NCBI GenBank assembly: GCA_036652815.1
Contig: JAVVVE010000013.1
Coordinates: forward strand, 1-64,000
Direction: 5' to 3'
Length of the DNA: 64,000 nt
Source of the DNA: SZUA-378 sp036652815
Lineage (GTDB): Bacteria; Bacillota; Clostridia; Lachnospirales; Lachnospiraceae
Part shown: in pieces, positions 18,599-28,734 of the stretch
Layout: each line of letters begins with the position of its first letter
Position numbering within the stretch: the stretch's first letter is position 1
Made by a program: the position numbers and the translations under genes
The notes under the pieces: model-generated
What the model saw: only the letters and a program-made list of their open reading frames with translations
Told to the model about the DNA's origin: nothing
Databases searched by the model: none

Positions 18599-19699
18599 CT
18601 ATACATTAAAACGGAACAGAATCACATCTCCGTCTCTCACTACGTATTCTTTGCCTTCTATGCCGACCAATCCTTTTTCTTTCGCTGCAGATAAGGATTT
18701 ATTTTCTAATAAATCTCTGTAATTAACCACCTCCGCACGGATAAATCCACGTTCAAAGTCGGTATGTATCTTGCCTGCTGCCTGTGGTGCTTTGGTTCCT
18801 GCCTGAATCGTCCATGCCCTCGTCTCGTCTTCTCCTGCAGTTAAGAAGCTCAATAATCCAAGGAGATGATAACTGGCTTTAATTAGTTTATCCAGACCTG
18901 ATTCCTGCAATCCCAGATCTTCTAGGAACATGGCTTTTTCTTCTTCCTCCAGTTCGGATATCTCTTGTTCAATCTGTGCACAAATAACAAATACTTCGCT
19001 TCCATTTTGTGCTGCAAAGTCCCGCACCTGTGCCACATAATCGTTGTTCGCACCATCATTTGCGATCTCTTCTTCTGCTACATTGGCAGCAAAGATAACC
19101 GGCTTATCCGTCAATAGATTATAAGATGCTCTCCAAGCCATCTCATCTTCATCTTCCTCCGCCACATAGCTTTTAGCCATTTTTCCGGATTCAAGATGTT
19201 CTTTTAAATGCTCTAATAAGTCCAGTTCCTTTGCTAATACTTTATCCATTCTGGCAGCTTTCGCTGTTTTTGTAATTCTTCGCTCCAATATCTCAAGGTC
19301 TGAAAAAATGAGTTCCAAATTGATGGTTTCTATATCGCGAAGCGGATTAATCGTACCTTCCACATGCACAATATTGGTATCTTCAAAGCACCGTACCACA
19401 TGTACAACCGCATCTACTTCTCTGATATTGCTTAAGAATTGATTACCAAGACCTTCTCCTTTAGAAGCACCTTTTACCAATCCTGCGATATCTACGAATT
19501 CTATAACCGCCGGCGTAACTTTTTTGGAATGATACATGTCACCCAATAGCTGCAGTCGTTCATCCGGTACTGTAACGATACCCACATTGGGGTCAATCGT
19601 ACAAAATGGATAGTTTGCTGACTCTGCTCCTGCCTTGGTCAAGGAATTAAATAAAGTACTCTTTCCTACATTTGGTAAACCTACTATGCCTAATTTCAT
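18599..19699 (-). CDS. ychF: Redox/ribosome-associated GTPase/ATPase YchF (OLA1 family)
   Basis: 366 aa, the usual length. The G1 loop GLPNVGKST lies at residues 6-14, the G3 motif DIAG follows, and a C-terminal TGS domain ends with the RDGDVILFRFNV typical of YchF. YchF homologues bind ATP as well as GTP and associate with ribosomes in stress responses. Its ATG overlaps the rpe stop by four bases (ATGA). Confidence 0.95.
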   Translation of the reverse strand: MKLGIVGLPNVGKSTLFNSLTKAGAESANYPFCTIDPNVGIVTVPDERLQLLGDMYHSKKVTPAVIEFVDIAGLVKGASKGEGLGNQFLSNIREVDAVVHVVRCFEDTNIVHVEGTINPLRDIETINLELIFSDLEILERRITKTAKAARMDKVLAKELDLLEHLKEHLESGKMAKSYVAEEDEDEMAWRASYNLLTDKPVIFAANVAEEEIANDGANNDYVAQVRDFAAQNGSEVFVICAQIEQEISELEEEEKAMFLEDLGLQESGLDKLIKASYHLLGLLSFLTAGEDETRAWTIQAGTKAPQAAGKIHTDFERGFIRAEVVNYRDLLENKSLSAAKEKGLVGIEGKEYVVRDGDVILFRFNV

Positions 19700-20388
19700 C
19701 TTACTGTTTCCTTCCTATTTTGATATAATGCTTCCAAAAAATATTGTGCATTCTCTGTCGTTCGTCCGGGTTCAAAGATGGCAGAGCCTGCTACAATCAC
19801 ATTGGCTCCTGCTGCCATGATATGCGACACATTTGATTTCTTAATACCACCATCTACTTCAATGTCTATCTGTCTATGCTGTTGTGTAAGTATATTACGC
19901 AATTGAGTTACCTTACTTCCACAACATTCCAGATAATCCTGTCCGCCTCTTCCCGGATACACTGTCATGATCAGTATCATGTCCACTTCATCCAGATACG
20001 GCAGTATTGCCTCAACCGGCGTATCCGGACTAATAGACAACCCTGCTTTGATTCCCAATTCTTTAATTCTTAATAAGGTCTCATGAATCGGTGTTCCTTC
20101 TGCTTCCACATGAAATGTAATAATATCGGCACCCGCCTTGGCAAAAGCCTCAATCTGTGCCTCCGGATGGGTAATCATTAGATGCACGTCCAAAACCCTG
20201 GCTGTAATAGTTCTGATAGCTTGGAGAATCGGTATTCCAAAAGAAATAGACGGAACAAAGATCCCATCCATCACATCAATATGAATATAGGGGACTCCCG
20301 CTTCGTCTATGAAACGTATCTCTTCTCCAAGTTTCAGAAAATCCGCCGCCAATATGGAGGGGGATAACTTATAATCTAGTTCACTCAT
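19696..20388 (-). CDS. rpe: Ribulose-phosphate 3-epimerase
   Basis: 230 aa TIM barrel. HIDVMDGIFVPS and the later VDGGI motif carry the metal and catalytic residues. It interconverts ribulose 5-phosphate and xylulose 5-phosphate. It lies between rsgA and ychF; rsgA-rpe order is conserved with Bacillus. Confidence 0.95.
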   Translation of the reverse strand: MSELDYKLSPSILAADFLKLGEEIRFIDEAGVPYIHIDVMDGIFVPSISFGIPILQAIRTITARVLDVHLMITHPEAQIEAFAKAGADIITFHVEAEGTPIHETLLRIKELGIKAGLSISPDTPVEAILPYLDEVDMILIMTVYPGRGGQDYLECCGSKVTQLRNILTQQHRQIDIEVDGGIKKSNVSHIMAAGANVIVAGSAIFEPGRTTENAQYFLEALYQNRKETVR

Positions 20389-20392
20389 AAAA

Positions 20393-21268
20393 TCAATATC
20401 TCCTCTGTTCTTTCAGTTCCTGATATAACAGAACATAATTATCGTATCGTATTCGGCTTATCTTACCTTGTTCGAGTGCATCCTTCACACCGCATACCGG
20501 TTCGTGTATATGGGAACATCCCTTAAATCTACAGGTACTCTCATACGCTGCAAATTCCGGGTAATAATCTCCCAATTGTTCTTTCTCTATGTCTGGAATG
20601 TCCAAGGAACTAAATCCGGGGGTATCCATAATATACGTATTCTCATCTATCACTATAAATTGCGTGTGTCTCGTCGTATGTTTACCTCGTGCTATCTTAG
20701 CACTAAGGTCTCCTGTTTCCATACAGGTATTGTGTTGTAATCGATTAATAAGAGAAGATTTGCCAACACCGCTTGGACCCGCCACCGCAGTGGTCTTACC
20801 GCAGAGTAAGCGTTGCAGCGATTCTATTCCCAGTTCTTCCAATGCACTGGTGAACAGGATATGACAGCCACTTGCTCCATAAGACTGTAAGAGAGACTCT
20901 TTTGCATTTGGTTTCGATAAATCAACTTTATTAAAACAAATAATGCAGGGAATCTTCTGTATTCCCATCATAATCAGAAATCGATCTAACAGGTTATAAT
21001 TAGGTGCCGGATTGGTAATGGAAAATATAATCAGTGCCTGATCAATATTAGCAACTGCCGGTCGAATCAATGCATTGTGCCTCGGCAAGAGCTGTTCTAC
21101 ATTACCAAGTCCTGCTGTTTCATCCAGAATATTGATAATCACATCATCTCCTACCAAAGGTTTTTGATGGTCTTTGCGTAAGATACCCTTTGCCTTACAT
21201 TCATAGATACGATTTGTTGTGTGTACATAATAGAATCCTGCGATTCCTTTAATTATTTTACCCTGCAT
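20393..21268 (-). CDS. rsgA: Small ribosomal subunit biogenesis GTPase RsgA
   Basis: 291 aa: an N-terminal OB fold, a circularly permuted GTPase domain in which NKVD precedes the G1 loop GPSGVGKSS, and a C-terminal zinc-binding region with C, CSHIHEPVC spacing. RsgA acts late in 30S subunit maturation. It is encoded directly after prkC, as in Bacillus, and RsgA/CpgA is a known PrkC substrate there. Confidence 0.95.
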   Translation of the reverse strand: MQGKIIKGIAGFYYVHTTNRIYECKAKGILRKDHQKPLVGDDVIINILDETAGLGNVEQLLPRHNALIRPAVANIDQALIIFSITNPAPNYNLLDRFLIMMGIQKIPCIICFNKVDLSKPNAKESLLQSYGASGCHILFTSALEELGIESLQRLLCGKTTAVAGPSGVGKSSLINRLQHNTCMETGDLSAKIARGKHTTRHTQFIVIDENTYIMDTPGFSSLDIPDIEKEQLGDYYPEFAAYESTCRFKGCSHIHEPVCGVKDALEQGKISRIRYDNYVLLYQELKEQRRY

Positions 21269-21298
21269 AGAACCTTCTTCATCTTAACTGATCTCTCC

Positions 21299-23407
21299 TT
21301 ATTCTTTGGTAAACTGGACCGGCTGCTCTTCTGTTACTACGTGTGCATCAATCAACTTGCCATCTGCATCCGTATAAGAAGGTTTGGTATACGCGATACT
21401 TAAAATACCGGTATCCGTAGTCTTAATATTGCTTATATTGATCGCTACCGGAAATCCTGAAGTACCCGTGTTAAACAACACCACTCCCGTATCGGCAGCC
21501 GTCAAAATAACGGTTGCATCACCCGTTCTATAATCTGCCGGTGCATTCACACTCAAGTTACAGCTATAGGTAGCTCCAAGGCTTAATTTTAATTCGATAT
21601 CCGTGCCTATGGGTTGAGAAGTGCCCGCAGAATAGCTCTGATAGCATACTGTTCCTGCCTCATATTCGCTATTATCAACTTCCGTAACCGCAGTACATGC
21701 AAATCCAACCGTACCAAGTGCTGCCTTGGCATCCGTTTCAGTCATACCTCTTACGTCAGGTACTTCTACCATCTCGTCTTTTGCTCCATTACTAATCACA
21801 ATCGTAACCGAAGCATCTCTGGAAATAATCTCTCCTGCCTGTGGTGACTGTGAGATAATATTACCCTTCGCTACTTTATCCGATACAGATTCTTCCTTCT
21901 TCACAATAAATCCGGTTTTCTCGAGAGCTGCTGTTGCCTCTGCCTCTGATTTATTAACAACATCAGGTACTTTCATTCCGTCTGCACCTGCGCTGATAGT
22001 CAGCACTACTTCTGTCTCTTTCTCAACAGCACTGCCCGCTTCTACACTGCTGCCCATAACTGTATTTTTACCATACTCAGAGGAGATATCATAAGTAACC
22101 TTCATAAGGATGCCCTGTTCTTCCATCGCAGTCTGTGCTTCATCCAGACTCTTACCTATTACCTCAGGCATAATCGCCTGTCCCGGTTGCACTTGCTGCG
22201 TCGCACCATCTTTATCTTGGAGCGGAAAGATGCCTACTGCCCTTCCTGCAAAGAACAATAAGATGCATCCGATGATAACTGCCACAATAATCGTGAGCAC
22301 TGTGGTTATTTTTTCCATTTTAGGATCAAACTCATCTTCATATTCCGGTTTCTGTTCTGTTTTTTTATTGGTTCGCATCATTTTACCATTGGCATTACCG
22401 GTAGTATTAACAGTGCTGTTCTTTGATTTTCCTTTTTTCTTTGGTGCGGCTTGTAAGCGTATCTCCTCTTCCATATAATCTCTATGACTGGATTGCTTTT
22501 GAATCTGTTGCAACTCATGATCCGAGATCAATTTAGTCTCTTCCTTGTTATTAAAATCTACCACTTTAACAAAATCTTCTTCAGGATTAATTAAAGACTT
22601 CTTTAAATCGCCTATTAGTTCTTTCATAGTCTGATATCTGCGATCCGGACTTTTCTGTGTGCATTTAAAGACAATCTGTTCCACACTAACCGGAATCTCC
22701 GGTACGTAGTCTCGCGGAGATGGCATCTCTTCCTGAATATGTTTAATCGCAATTGCTACCGTGGTTTCCCCATTAAAAGGGACTCTGCCCGTCAACATCT
22801 CAAAAAATGTAATACCCAAAGAGTAAATATCACTCTTTTCATCACTATATCCGCCCCTTGCCTGCTCCGGTGACGTGTAATGTACGGAACCCATCACATT
22901 CGAAGTAATCGTATTACTGGTTGCTGCTTTGGCAATACCAAAATCAGTAACTTTTACTTTACCTTCTTTGGAGATGATAATATTCTGCGGTTTAATATCA
23001 CGATGAATAATATGATTATTATGAGCCGCTTCGATTCCCATGGATATCTGAATAGCTATGCTGATTGACTCTTTTACGGATAGTCTGGCTTTCTTTTCAA
23101 TGTATTTTTTTAGTGTAATGCCATCTACCAATTCCATAACGATATAGTAGATTCCATTTTCTTCTCCTACATCATATACATTCACAATATTAGGATGCAT
23201 CAAGCCTGCTGCCGCTTGTGCTTCCACACGGAATTTATGCACAAAATTAGTATTCTCACTAAACTCCTGCTTTAATACCTTGATTGCTACATTACGATTC
23301 AATTTATGACATTTTGCCTTGTACACATCAGACATGCCACCGGTTCCTATTTTGTCCAGTATCTCGTAGCGATCTCCAATTAACATCCCTATTTTGATTG
23401 TTTCCAT
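21299..23407 (-). CDS. prkC: PASTA-domain serine/threonine kinase PrkC
   Basis: 702 aa. A Hanks-type kinase domain covers about residues 1-275, with IGTGGMSDVYKA as the glycine loop and HRDIKPQN as the catalytic loop. A linker leads to one membrane segment (about 370-395), three extracellular PASTA repeats and a roughly 90-residue beta-rich C-terminal domain. PASTA repeats sense muropeptides or lipid II and control growth, division and spore germination. It is paired with the phosphatase gene immediately upstream. Confidence 0.95.
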   Translation of the reverse strand: METIKIGMLIGDRYEILDKIGTGGMSDVYKAKCHKLNRNVAIKVLKQEFSENTNFVHKFRVEAQAAAGLMHPNIVNVYDVGEENGIYYIVMELVDGITLKKYIEKKARLSVKESISIAIQISMGIEAAHNNHIIHRDIKPQNIIISKEGKVKVTDFGIAKAATSNTITSNVMGSVHYTSPEQARGGYSDEKSDIYSLGITFFEMLTGRVPFNGETTVAIAIKHIQEEMPSPRDYVPEIPVSVEQIVFKCTQKSPDRRYQTMKELIGDLKKSLINPEEDFVKVVDFNNKEETKLISDHELQQIQKQSSHRDYMEEEIRLQAAPKKKGKSKNSTVNTTGNANGKMMRTNKKTEQKPEYEDEFDPKMEKITTVLTIIVAVIIGCILLFFAGRAVGIFPLQDKDGATQQVQPGQAIMPEVIGKSLDEAQTAMEEQGILMKVTYDISSEYGKNTVMGSSVEAGSAVEKETEVVLTISAGADGMKVPDVVNKSEAEATAALEKTGFIVKKEESVSDKVAKGNIISQSPQAGEIISRDASVTIVISNGAKDEMVEVPDVRGMTETDAKAALGTVGFACTAVTEVDNSEYEAGTVCYQSYSAGTSQPIGTDIELKLSLGATYSCNLSVNAPADYRTGDATVILTAADTGVVLFNTGTSGFPVAINISNIKTTDTGILSIAYTKPSYTDADGKLIDAHVVTEEQPVQFTKE

Positions 23408-23436
23408 TCTCTACTCCCATATATCCTATTCGCTGA

Positions 23437-24171
23437 TTATTCTGCAAATGGTTCCATCAACACGACTGCAATATTATCCTTACCACCATTTTGATTGGCG
23501 AGCTCCACAAGCTTTCCGGCTTTTATGAACAATTCATCCTGAAGATTCAGTATCTCTTTTATCTCTTGATCCTCCAACATATTAGTCAAGCCATCGGAAC
23601 ATAATAATACGATGTCGCCCGGATGCAAAATCACTTCAAAAAAATCCACCTCTATAAGATTCTGTGCGCCTACTGCCCTGGTAATAATATTTTTATCCGG
23701 ATGCGTTCTTGCATCTGCTCTTGCCAGCCCACCCATACGCACCATCTCTTCCACGAGCGAATGGTCTGTGGTAATCTGATGGATGTTATCCTGATTCACA
23801 ACATATAAACGGCTGTCACCTACATTGGCAACTTCAAGAACAGTCCCATCGTAAGTAGCAACCACGACCGTACTTCCCATTCCCGATAATCTGTCATCCG
23901 CATCAGCCGCTTCTTTGACATTTTGATTGGCCTTCACAATAGCACCTCTGATGATACTGTCTGCTGTTGTCTCAAGGCTATTGGCTATCTCTTCTGTAAT
24001 CGTCTCTACAGTATAGCGGGAGGCATAATCACCTGCTTTGTGTCCCCCCATCCCATCTGCCACAATAAACACATTAGGAAGATTGCCTATCTTCTGATCC
24101 GATGTAAACACAATGTCCTGATTCAATTGTCGTTTTTTTCCAATATCCGTTATGGAACATGTCTTCAACAT
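23437..24171 (-). CDS. prpC: PP2C-type serine/threonine phosphatase PrpC/Stp
   Basis: 244 aa. PPM/PP2C metal-binding motifs are present: VADGMGGHKAGD, GMGSTVV, and LLCSDGLTNML, plus the terminal GGKDNIAVVL. It removes phosphate from PrkC and its substrates. It lies between rlmN and prkC, the standard Firmicute order. Confidence 0.95.
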   Translation of the reverse strand: MLKTCSITDIGKKRQLNQDIVFTSDQKIGNLPNVFIVADGMGGHKAGDYASRYTVETITEEIANSLETTADSIIRGAIVKANQNVKEAADADDRLSGMGSTVVVATYDGTVLEVANVGDSRLYVVNQDNIHQITTDHSLVEEMVRMGGLARADARTHPDKNIITRAVGAQNLIEVDFFEVILHPGDIVLLCSDGLTNMLEDQEIKEILNLQDELFIKAGKLVELANQNGGKDNIAVVLMEPFAE

Positions 24172-24184
24172 CGTCTCTGTTCTC

Positions 24185-25216
24185 CTACTTTTTTTCCATA
24201 TAACTTCGTCTTAATTGCCCACAGGCACCATCAATATCTCTGCCCATCTCTCTTCTTATCGTAACATTTATTTTATTTTTTTCAAGTTTATTCTTAAAAT
24301 TCTGTATATCTGCCTGCTTGGATTCTACATATTCACGTTCTGCAATGGGATTCACCGGAATCAGATTTACATGACAATTCAATGGGCGAACAAGTGCAAT
24401 CAGTTCTCTTGCATCCTCATCCGTATCATTTACACCACCAACCAAACTGTATTCAAAGGTAATCCTACGACCTGTCTTATTGAAATAGTATGTACATGTC
24501 TCCATTAATTCATGCAGGCTATATCGATTGGCAATGGGCATAAGCTTTCTTCTCTTCTCGTTAGTGGTAGCATGTAAAGACAAAGCAAGTGTAATCTGCA
24601 GTTGCTCTTCTGCAAGCTGCCTCATACGTGGTACAATCCCACAAGTAGATACTGTAACATTCCTTTGACTAATATGCAAGCCATATTCATCCGTCAGCAG
24701 ATGGAGAAGGGCAACAAAATTATCGTAATTATCCATGGGTTCCCCTGTTCCCATAATAACCACATGTGATACCCTCTCGCCTGTCAGTCTCGTAATCTCA
24801 TAGATTTGGTCCAGCATCTCTGATGGCTGTAAAGAACGTTCCAATCCACCAATCGTAGAGGCACAGAATCTACATCCCATCCTGCATCCCACCTGTGAGG
24901 AGATACAGACTGAATTACCAAATTTATATTTCATCCACACACTCTCTACCATAAATCCATCGGATAATTGAAATAAAAATTTTTTAGTGCCGTCTAAGGC
25001 AGATTCTTGTATCTGTACTGCCTCTAAGCAAGGATAGGAAAAGGATTCTTCACACCGTTTTCTTAATTCTTTGGGCAGGTTCGTCATCTCATTAAAATTC
25101 CTTGCCAACTTCACATGCATCCACTCATATATTTGTTTTGCACGAAAAGCCGGTTCTCCCATTTGCTTGATCACTTCTTCTACTTCTGCCCTGTTTAATG
25201 ATTTAATATCTATCAT
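24185..25216 (-). CDS. rlmN: 23S rRNA (adenine2503-C2)/tRNA methyltransferase RlmN
   Basis: 343 aa radical-SAM enzyme with CRMGCRFC as the CxxxCxxC cluster motif. It methylates A2503 of 23S rRNA and A37 of some tRNAs by a ping-pong cysteine mechanism; the C-terminal GACGQL provides the second catalytic cysteine. It is not Cfr by context, since it lies in the conserved rsmB-rlmN-prpC order. Confidence 0.94.
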   Translation of the reverse strand: MIDIKSLNRAEVEEVIKQMGEPAFRAKQIYEWMHVKLARNFNEMTNLPKELRKRCEESFSYPCLEAVQIQESALDGTKKFLFQLSDGFMVESVWMKYKFGNSVCISSQVGCRMGCRFCASTIGGLERSLQPSEMLDQIYEITRLTGERVSHVVIMGTGEPMDNYDNFVALLHLLTDEYGLHISQRNVTVSTCGIVPRMRQLAEEQLQITLALSLHATTNEKRRKLMPIANRYSLHELMETCTYYFNKTGRRITFEYSLVGGVNDTDEDARELIALVRPLNCHVNLIPVNPIAEREYVESKQADIQNFKNKLEKNKINVTIRREMGRDIDGACGQLRRSYMEKK

Positions 25217-25223
25217 AGAATCG

Positions 25224-26582
25224 TTAACTCCGTTTTCTTCTCAAACGTGCCAGAAAAAATCCATCTGCCTGATGAATATCAGGTAATATCTGTAAATATC
25301 CACGTGCTGTCGTCTCACTTTGCAATACTTCATCAATATAAGGGTCGATACTCTCCAGTTCAAACGGATATTGTTCCTGAATCCATCGAATCATCTCTTC
25401 ATTCTCAGTATCATGAATCGTGCAAGTACTATAAAGTAAGATACCGCCCGGTTTCACATATGCCTGTACATTATGGATGATAGCTTTTTGTAACACAGTA
25501 ATCTCTGTCAAAGACTGCTCGGTAACACGATATTTAATATCACTCTTTTTGGCAATCACACCTAACCCGGAGCAGGGAACATCTGCCAATACAATATCTG
25601 CACTCTGAATGCGAGTTGACTGCTGCCGCGTTGCATCTTCGACGCTCGCAGTAATATTGTGATACCCCATTCTGTCTATATTTTCTTGAATCATATTCAC
25701 TTTATAATCGCTAACGTCCAGTGCCTCTACCAGACCTGTTCCCCGTAATTTACAAGCCATATGCAGGGATTTACCACCCGGTGCCGCACAAACATCCAGT
25801 ATGTGGTCATGTTCTCGAATACCTGCAGCCTGTACTGCCAACATAGAGCTGACATCCTGTATCATAACCTCCCCTTCTGCAAAACCCGGTAAGGTGGACA
25901 CACCTGTCATATTCTTCACTTCATACGCATAAGGCAAATACGGATGTAACTGTACTGCTATCCCACAGGCTTCCATGGATGCCAAAAGCTCTTTTTTCGC
26001 TTCGGATGATAAGGTTTCGTCTATTCGTATGGTTACCGGACGTTCTTCTAAAAGACCATGCAGGATACGTTTTAGTGTATCCACATCGTAGGTTTTAAGC
26101 CACATCTCTACAAGAAAACGTGGCATCGAATAAAGAATCGACAGATATTCTGCTTCTCCTTCTTGTTCCTGCGGATAGCAAATCTCTTCTTTTTGCCTTG
26201 CAATCGTACGTAAAACACCATTTACAAAACCTTTTAATTGTGTAAATTTTTTCTTTTCTGCCAGTTTTACCGCCTCATTACACACAGCAGAATCGGGAAC
26301 TGCATCCATATATAATAATTGATATACGCTCATCCTTAAGATATTGCGAATAATCGGTTTCATCTTATTGACTTTAACCTTTGAAAATTGATTTAGCACA
26401 TAATCTATCTGAATCAGGTGTTCCAGCGTTCCAACACAGACTCGTTTGATAAAAGATTTTTCTTCTTCTCTTAGATAGTTATGTTTATCCAATACCTGAC
26501 GTATGACGAGATGGCTATACTCTTGTCTTACTATAATCTCCTGAAGCATCTCCAACACCAGTTCTCTTGTATTCAGTGCCAT
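25224..26582 (-). CDS. rsmB: 16S rRNA (cytosine967-C5)-methyltransferase RsmB
   Basis: 452 aa: an N-terminal NusB-like RNA-binding domain (about 1-140) and a C-terminal SAM methyltransferase domain with VCAAPGGKSLHMA and the catalytic VPCSGLGV (cysteine-dependent m5C mechanism). The gene starts four bases after the peptidase gene and ends close to rlmN. Confidence 0.94.
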   Translation of the reverse strand: MALNTRELVLEMLQEIIVRQEYSHLVIRQVLDKHNYLREEEKSFIKRVCVGTLEHLIQIDYVLNQFSKVKVNKMKPIIRNILRMSVYQLLYMDAVPDSAVCNEAVKLAEKKKFTQLKGFVNGVLRTIARQKEEICYPQEQEGEAEYLSILYSMPRFLVEMWLKTYDVDTLKRILHGLLEERPVTIRIDETLSSEAKKELLASMEACGIAVQLHPYLPYAYEVKNMTGVSTLPGFAEGEVMIQDVSSMLAVQAAGIREHDHILDVCAAPGGKSLHMACKLRGTGLVEALDVSDYKVNMIQENIDRMGYHNITASVEDATRQQSTRIQSADIVLADVPCSGLGVIAKKSDIKYRVTEQSLTEITVLQKAIIHNVQAYVKPGGILLYSTCTIHDTENEEMIRWIQEQYPFELESIDPYIDEVLQSETTARGYLQILPDIHQADGFFLARLRRKRS

Positions 26583-26585
26583 AGA

Positions 26586-27290
26586 TTAATCCCTGTCCCG
26601 TCTTCCAAACAACAAAACCAGTCGCAATAGCTGTAAGATAGAAGACGCTGCTGCCGCAACATAAGTCAGTGCCGCTGCACCAAGCACTTTTTTGCAGCTG
26701 CCTACTTCTGCTCCTGCCAATATGCCTTGTTGGTCCAGCAGTTGTACTGCTCTGCCGGATGCATTAAATTCAACCGGGAGTGTCACTACCTGAAACAAAA
26801 CTGCCAGTGCAAAAATCCAGATACCGATCTGGATCATGAAATAATTAGAGCCTAAAATAACCCCAAGAATAATAATCGGAAGTCCTAATTTTGAGCCAAA
26901 ATTCGCTACCGGAACCAAAGCCGAACGGATTTTCAAAGGAAGATATCCAACCTGGTGCTGAATCGCATGTCCACATTCATGTGCGGCTACCCCGATAGCT
27001 GCCACCGATGTAGAGCCATAAGTAGCATCCGATAAGCGAAGAACTTTCACTCGCGGATCATAATGATCTGTCAGATTGCCATGAATATGTTCAATGCGAA
27101 CATCTCTTATGCCTGCATTGTTCAATAAGCGCTGTGCCGCCTCTGCTCCTGTCATACCGGTCATACTTCTGACTTTTGAATATTTATTAAAGGTAGAAGT
27201 CACTCTTGCAGATGCCATCATAGATAATATGGCACCTATTAATACCAACACATACGTCCAATCCATTCTAAAACCATAAAAACCATACAT
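26586..27290 (-). CDS. YugP-type zinc metallopeptidase (membrane)
   Basis: 234 aa with an N-terminal membrane segment, the zincin motif HECGHAIQH near residue 105, and two or three further membrane segments. This is the DUF2268/YugP-like "zinc metallopeptidase" family; the substrate is not known. It sits between fmt and rsmB in one operon, five bases after fmt. The C-terminus ends in a charged RRDRD. Confidence 0.85.
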   Translation of the reverse strand: MYGFYGFRMDWTYVLVLIGAILSMMASARVTSTFNKYSKVRSMTGMTGAEAAQRLLNNAGIRDVRIEHIHGNLTDHYDPRVKVLRLSDATYGSTSVAAIGVAAHECGHAIQHQVGYLPLKIRSALVPVANFGSKLGLPIIILGVILGSNYFMIQIGIWIFALAVLFQVVTLPVEFNASGRAVQLLDQQGILAGAEVGSCKKVLGAAALTYVAAAASSILQLLRLVLLFGRRDRD

Positions 27291-27295
27291 AGCAA

Positions 27296-28234
27296 TTACC
27301 CTATCCTTTCTAATTCATCAAGCGGTTCTATTACATTACCAAGCAAGAAATCATGTACCTTCATTCTTTTTTTGCCTTCCAATTGAACATCCAGTATCTT
27401 AAGTTGATTGAGCCCTGTATTGACCGTAAAATAATCTTTAGTTACTTCTGCTATTGTGCCAATCGGTCCATTTGTTTTTAAGTCAAGAGCTTCTGCTTCC
27501 CATATTTTCAATGTTTTTTGATGATAATGTGTATATGCACTTGGCCACGCATTTAATCCACGAACCAAACGTTCTATCTTCACTGCAGGCAGAGACCAGC
27601 TAATATGTCCCATCTCTTTGTGTAGCATCTTTGCATAGCAACTGGTTTCTTCACTTTGCTGACAAGGAATCAAGCTGCCCTGTTCCAATAACGGAAGCAC
27701 CTCAACGATGGCTTCGGCTCCCGCCACCATCAATTTATCATGTAGTGTTTCACCTGTCTCTGTCTTGGTAATAGGGACTTCTTTTTGATAAAGGATATCT
27801 CCTGTATCCAGTCCTGCATCCATCTGCATAATAGTAATACCGCTCTTCGTCTCTCCGTCTATAATCGCCCATTGAATCGGTGCTGCACCACGATATTTGG
27901 GCAAGAGAGATGCGTGGATATTGACACAGCCAAGCCTTGGCATCTCCAGTATCTGCGTACTTAAGATTTGTCCAAAGGCTGCTACTACAAAGATATCTGC
28001 TTCATATGTTTGTAACGTTGCCACCGCTGCTTCCGTTTTAATCTTTACAGGCTGAAATACAGTGATATGATGTGCCAGTGCACATTCTTTCACCGGTGTG
28101 TACTGCATCTCTTTTCCACGGCCCTTAGGTCGGTCAGGCTGCGTTACAACAGCGGTCACTTCATGGCCTGCGTCTATAATGGCCTGCAATGCTCCCACTG
28201 CAAAATCAGGGGTTCCCATAAATACTATCTTCAT
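27296..28234 (-). CDS. fmt: Methionyl-tRNA formyltransferase
   Basis: 312 aa. The catalytic region is intact (NIHASLLPKYRGAAPIQWAI with N, H and, further on, D), as is the C-terminal tRNA-binding domain. It formylates Met-tRNAi for initiation. Its ATG overlaps the def stop by four bases, so the two are translationally coupled. Confidence 0.96.
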   Translation of the reverse strand: MKIVFMGTPDFAVGALQAIIDAGHEVTAVVTQPDRPKGRGKEMQYTPVKECALAHHITVFQPVKIKTEAAVATLQTYEADIFVVAAFGQILSTQILEMPRLGCVNIHASLLPKYRGAAPIQWAIIDGETKSGITIMQMDAGLDTGDILYQKEVPITKTETGETLHDKLMVAGAEAIVEVLPLLEQGSLIPCQQSEETSCYAKMLHKEMGHISWSLPAVKIERLVRGLNAWPSAYTHYHQKTLKIWEAEALDLKTNGPIGTIAEVTKDYFTVNTGLNQLKILDVQLEGKKRMKVHDFLLGNVIEPLDELERIG

Positions 28235-28716
28235 TCGTCCTCATCCTCGTCCATGTCGGGTGTATTCATCAGTTCACCCTCCACTCTCTCCACATACAAG
28301 TGTCCATCCAAATGTTCCAGTTCATGACAAATCGCTCGTGCCAGAAGTTCGGTTCCTTCTAATTCAATCGGCTGCATCTTTTCATCCAGAGCAACCACTT
28401 TGACATAATTAGGTCTTGTCACAATCCCTGTTTTACCGGGAACACTTAAGCAGCCCTCATTACCGGTCTGTTCTCCACTGCTCTCCACAATACGTGGATT
28501 AATCAAAATATGTGGATCTTCTCCTGTGGTATCAATCACAACAATCCTCTTTAAGATACCCACCTGTGGTGCTGCCAAGCCAACTCCATAAGCTTCGTAC
28601 ATGGTGTCTTGCATATCATCAATCAACTCTTGTAAATGTGGTGTCATCTGCATTACTTCTTTACATTGTTTGTATAATACTGCATCTCCGATTTCTCTGA
28701 TATTACGAATAGCCAT
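28231..28716 (-). CDS. def: Peptide deformylase
   Basis: 161 aa with the three PDF motifs: GLAAPQVG, EGCLSVPG and HELEHLDG (metal ligands Cys and two His). It removes the formyl group added through Fmt. The C-terminus is strongly acidic. It follows priA by 18 bp. Confidence 0.96.
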   Translation of the reverse strand: MAIRNIREIGDAVLYKQCKEVMQMTPHLQELIDDMQDTMYEAYGVGLAAPQVGILKRIVVIDTTGEDPHILINPRIVESSGEQTGNEGCLSVPGKTGIVTRPNYVKVVALDEKMQPIELEGTELLARAICHELEHLDGHLYVERVEGELMNTPDMDEDEDE

Positions 28717-28734
28717 CTTTTCTCTGTTCTCCTT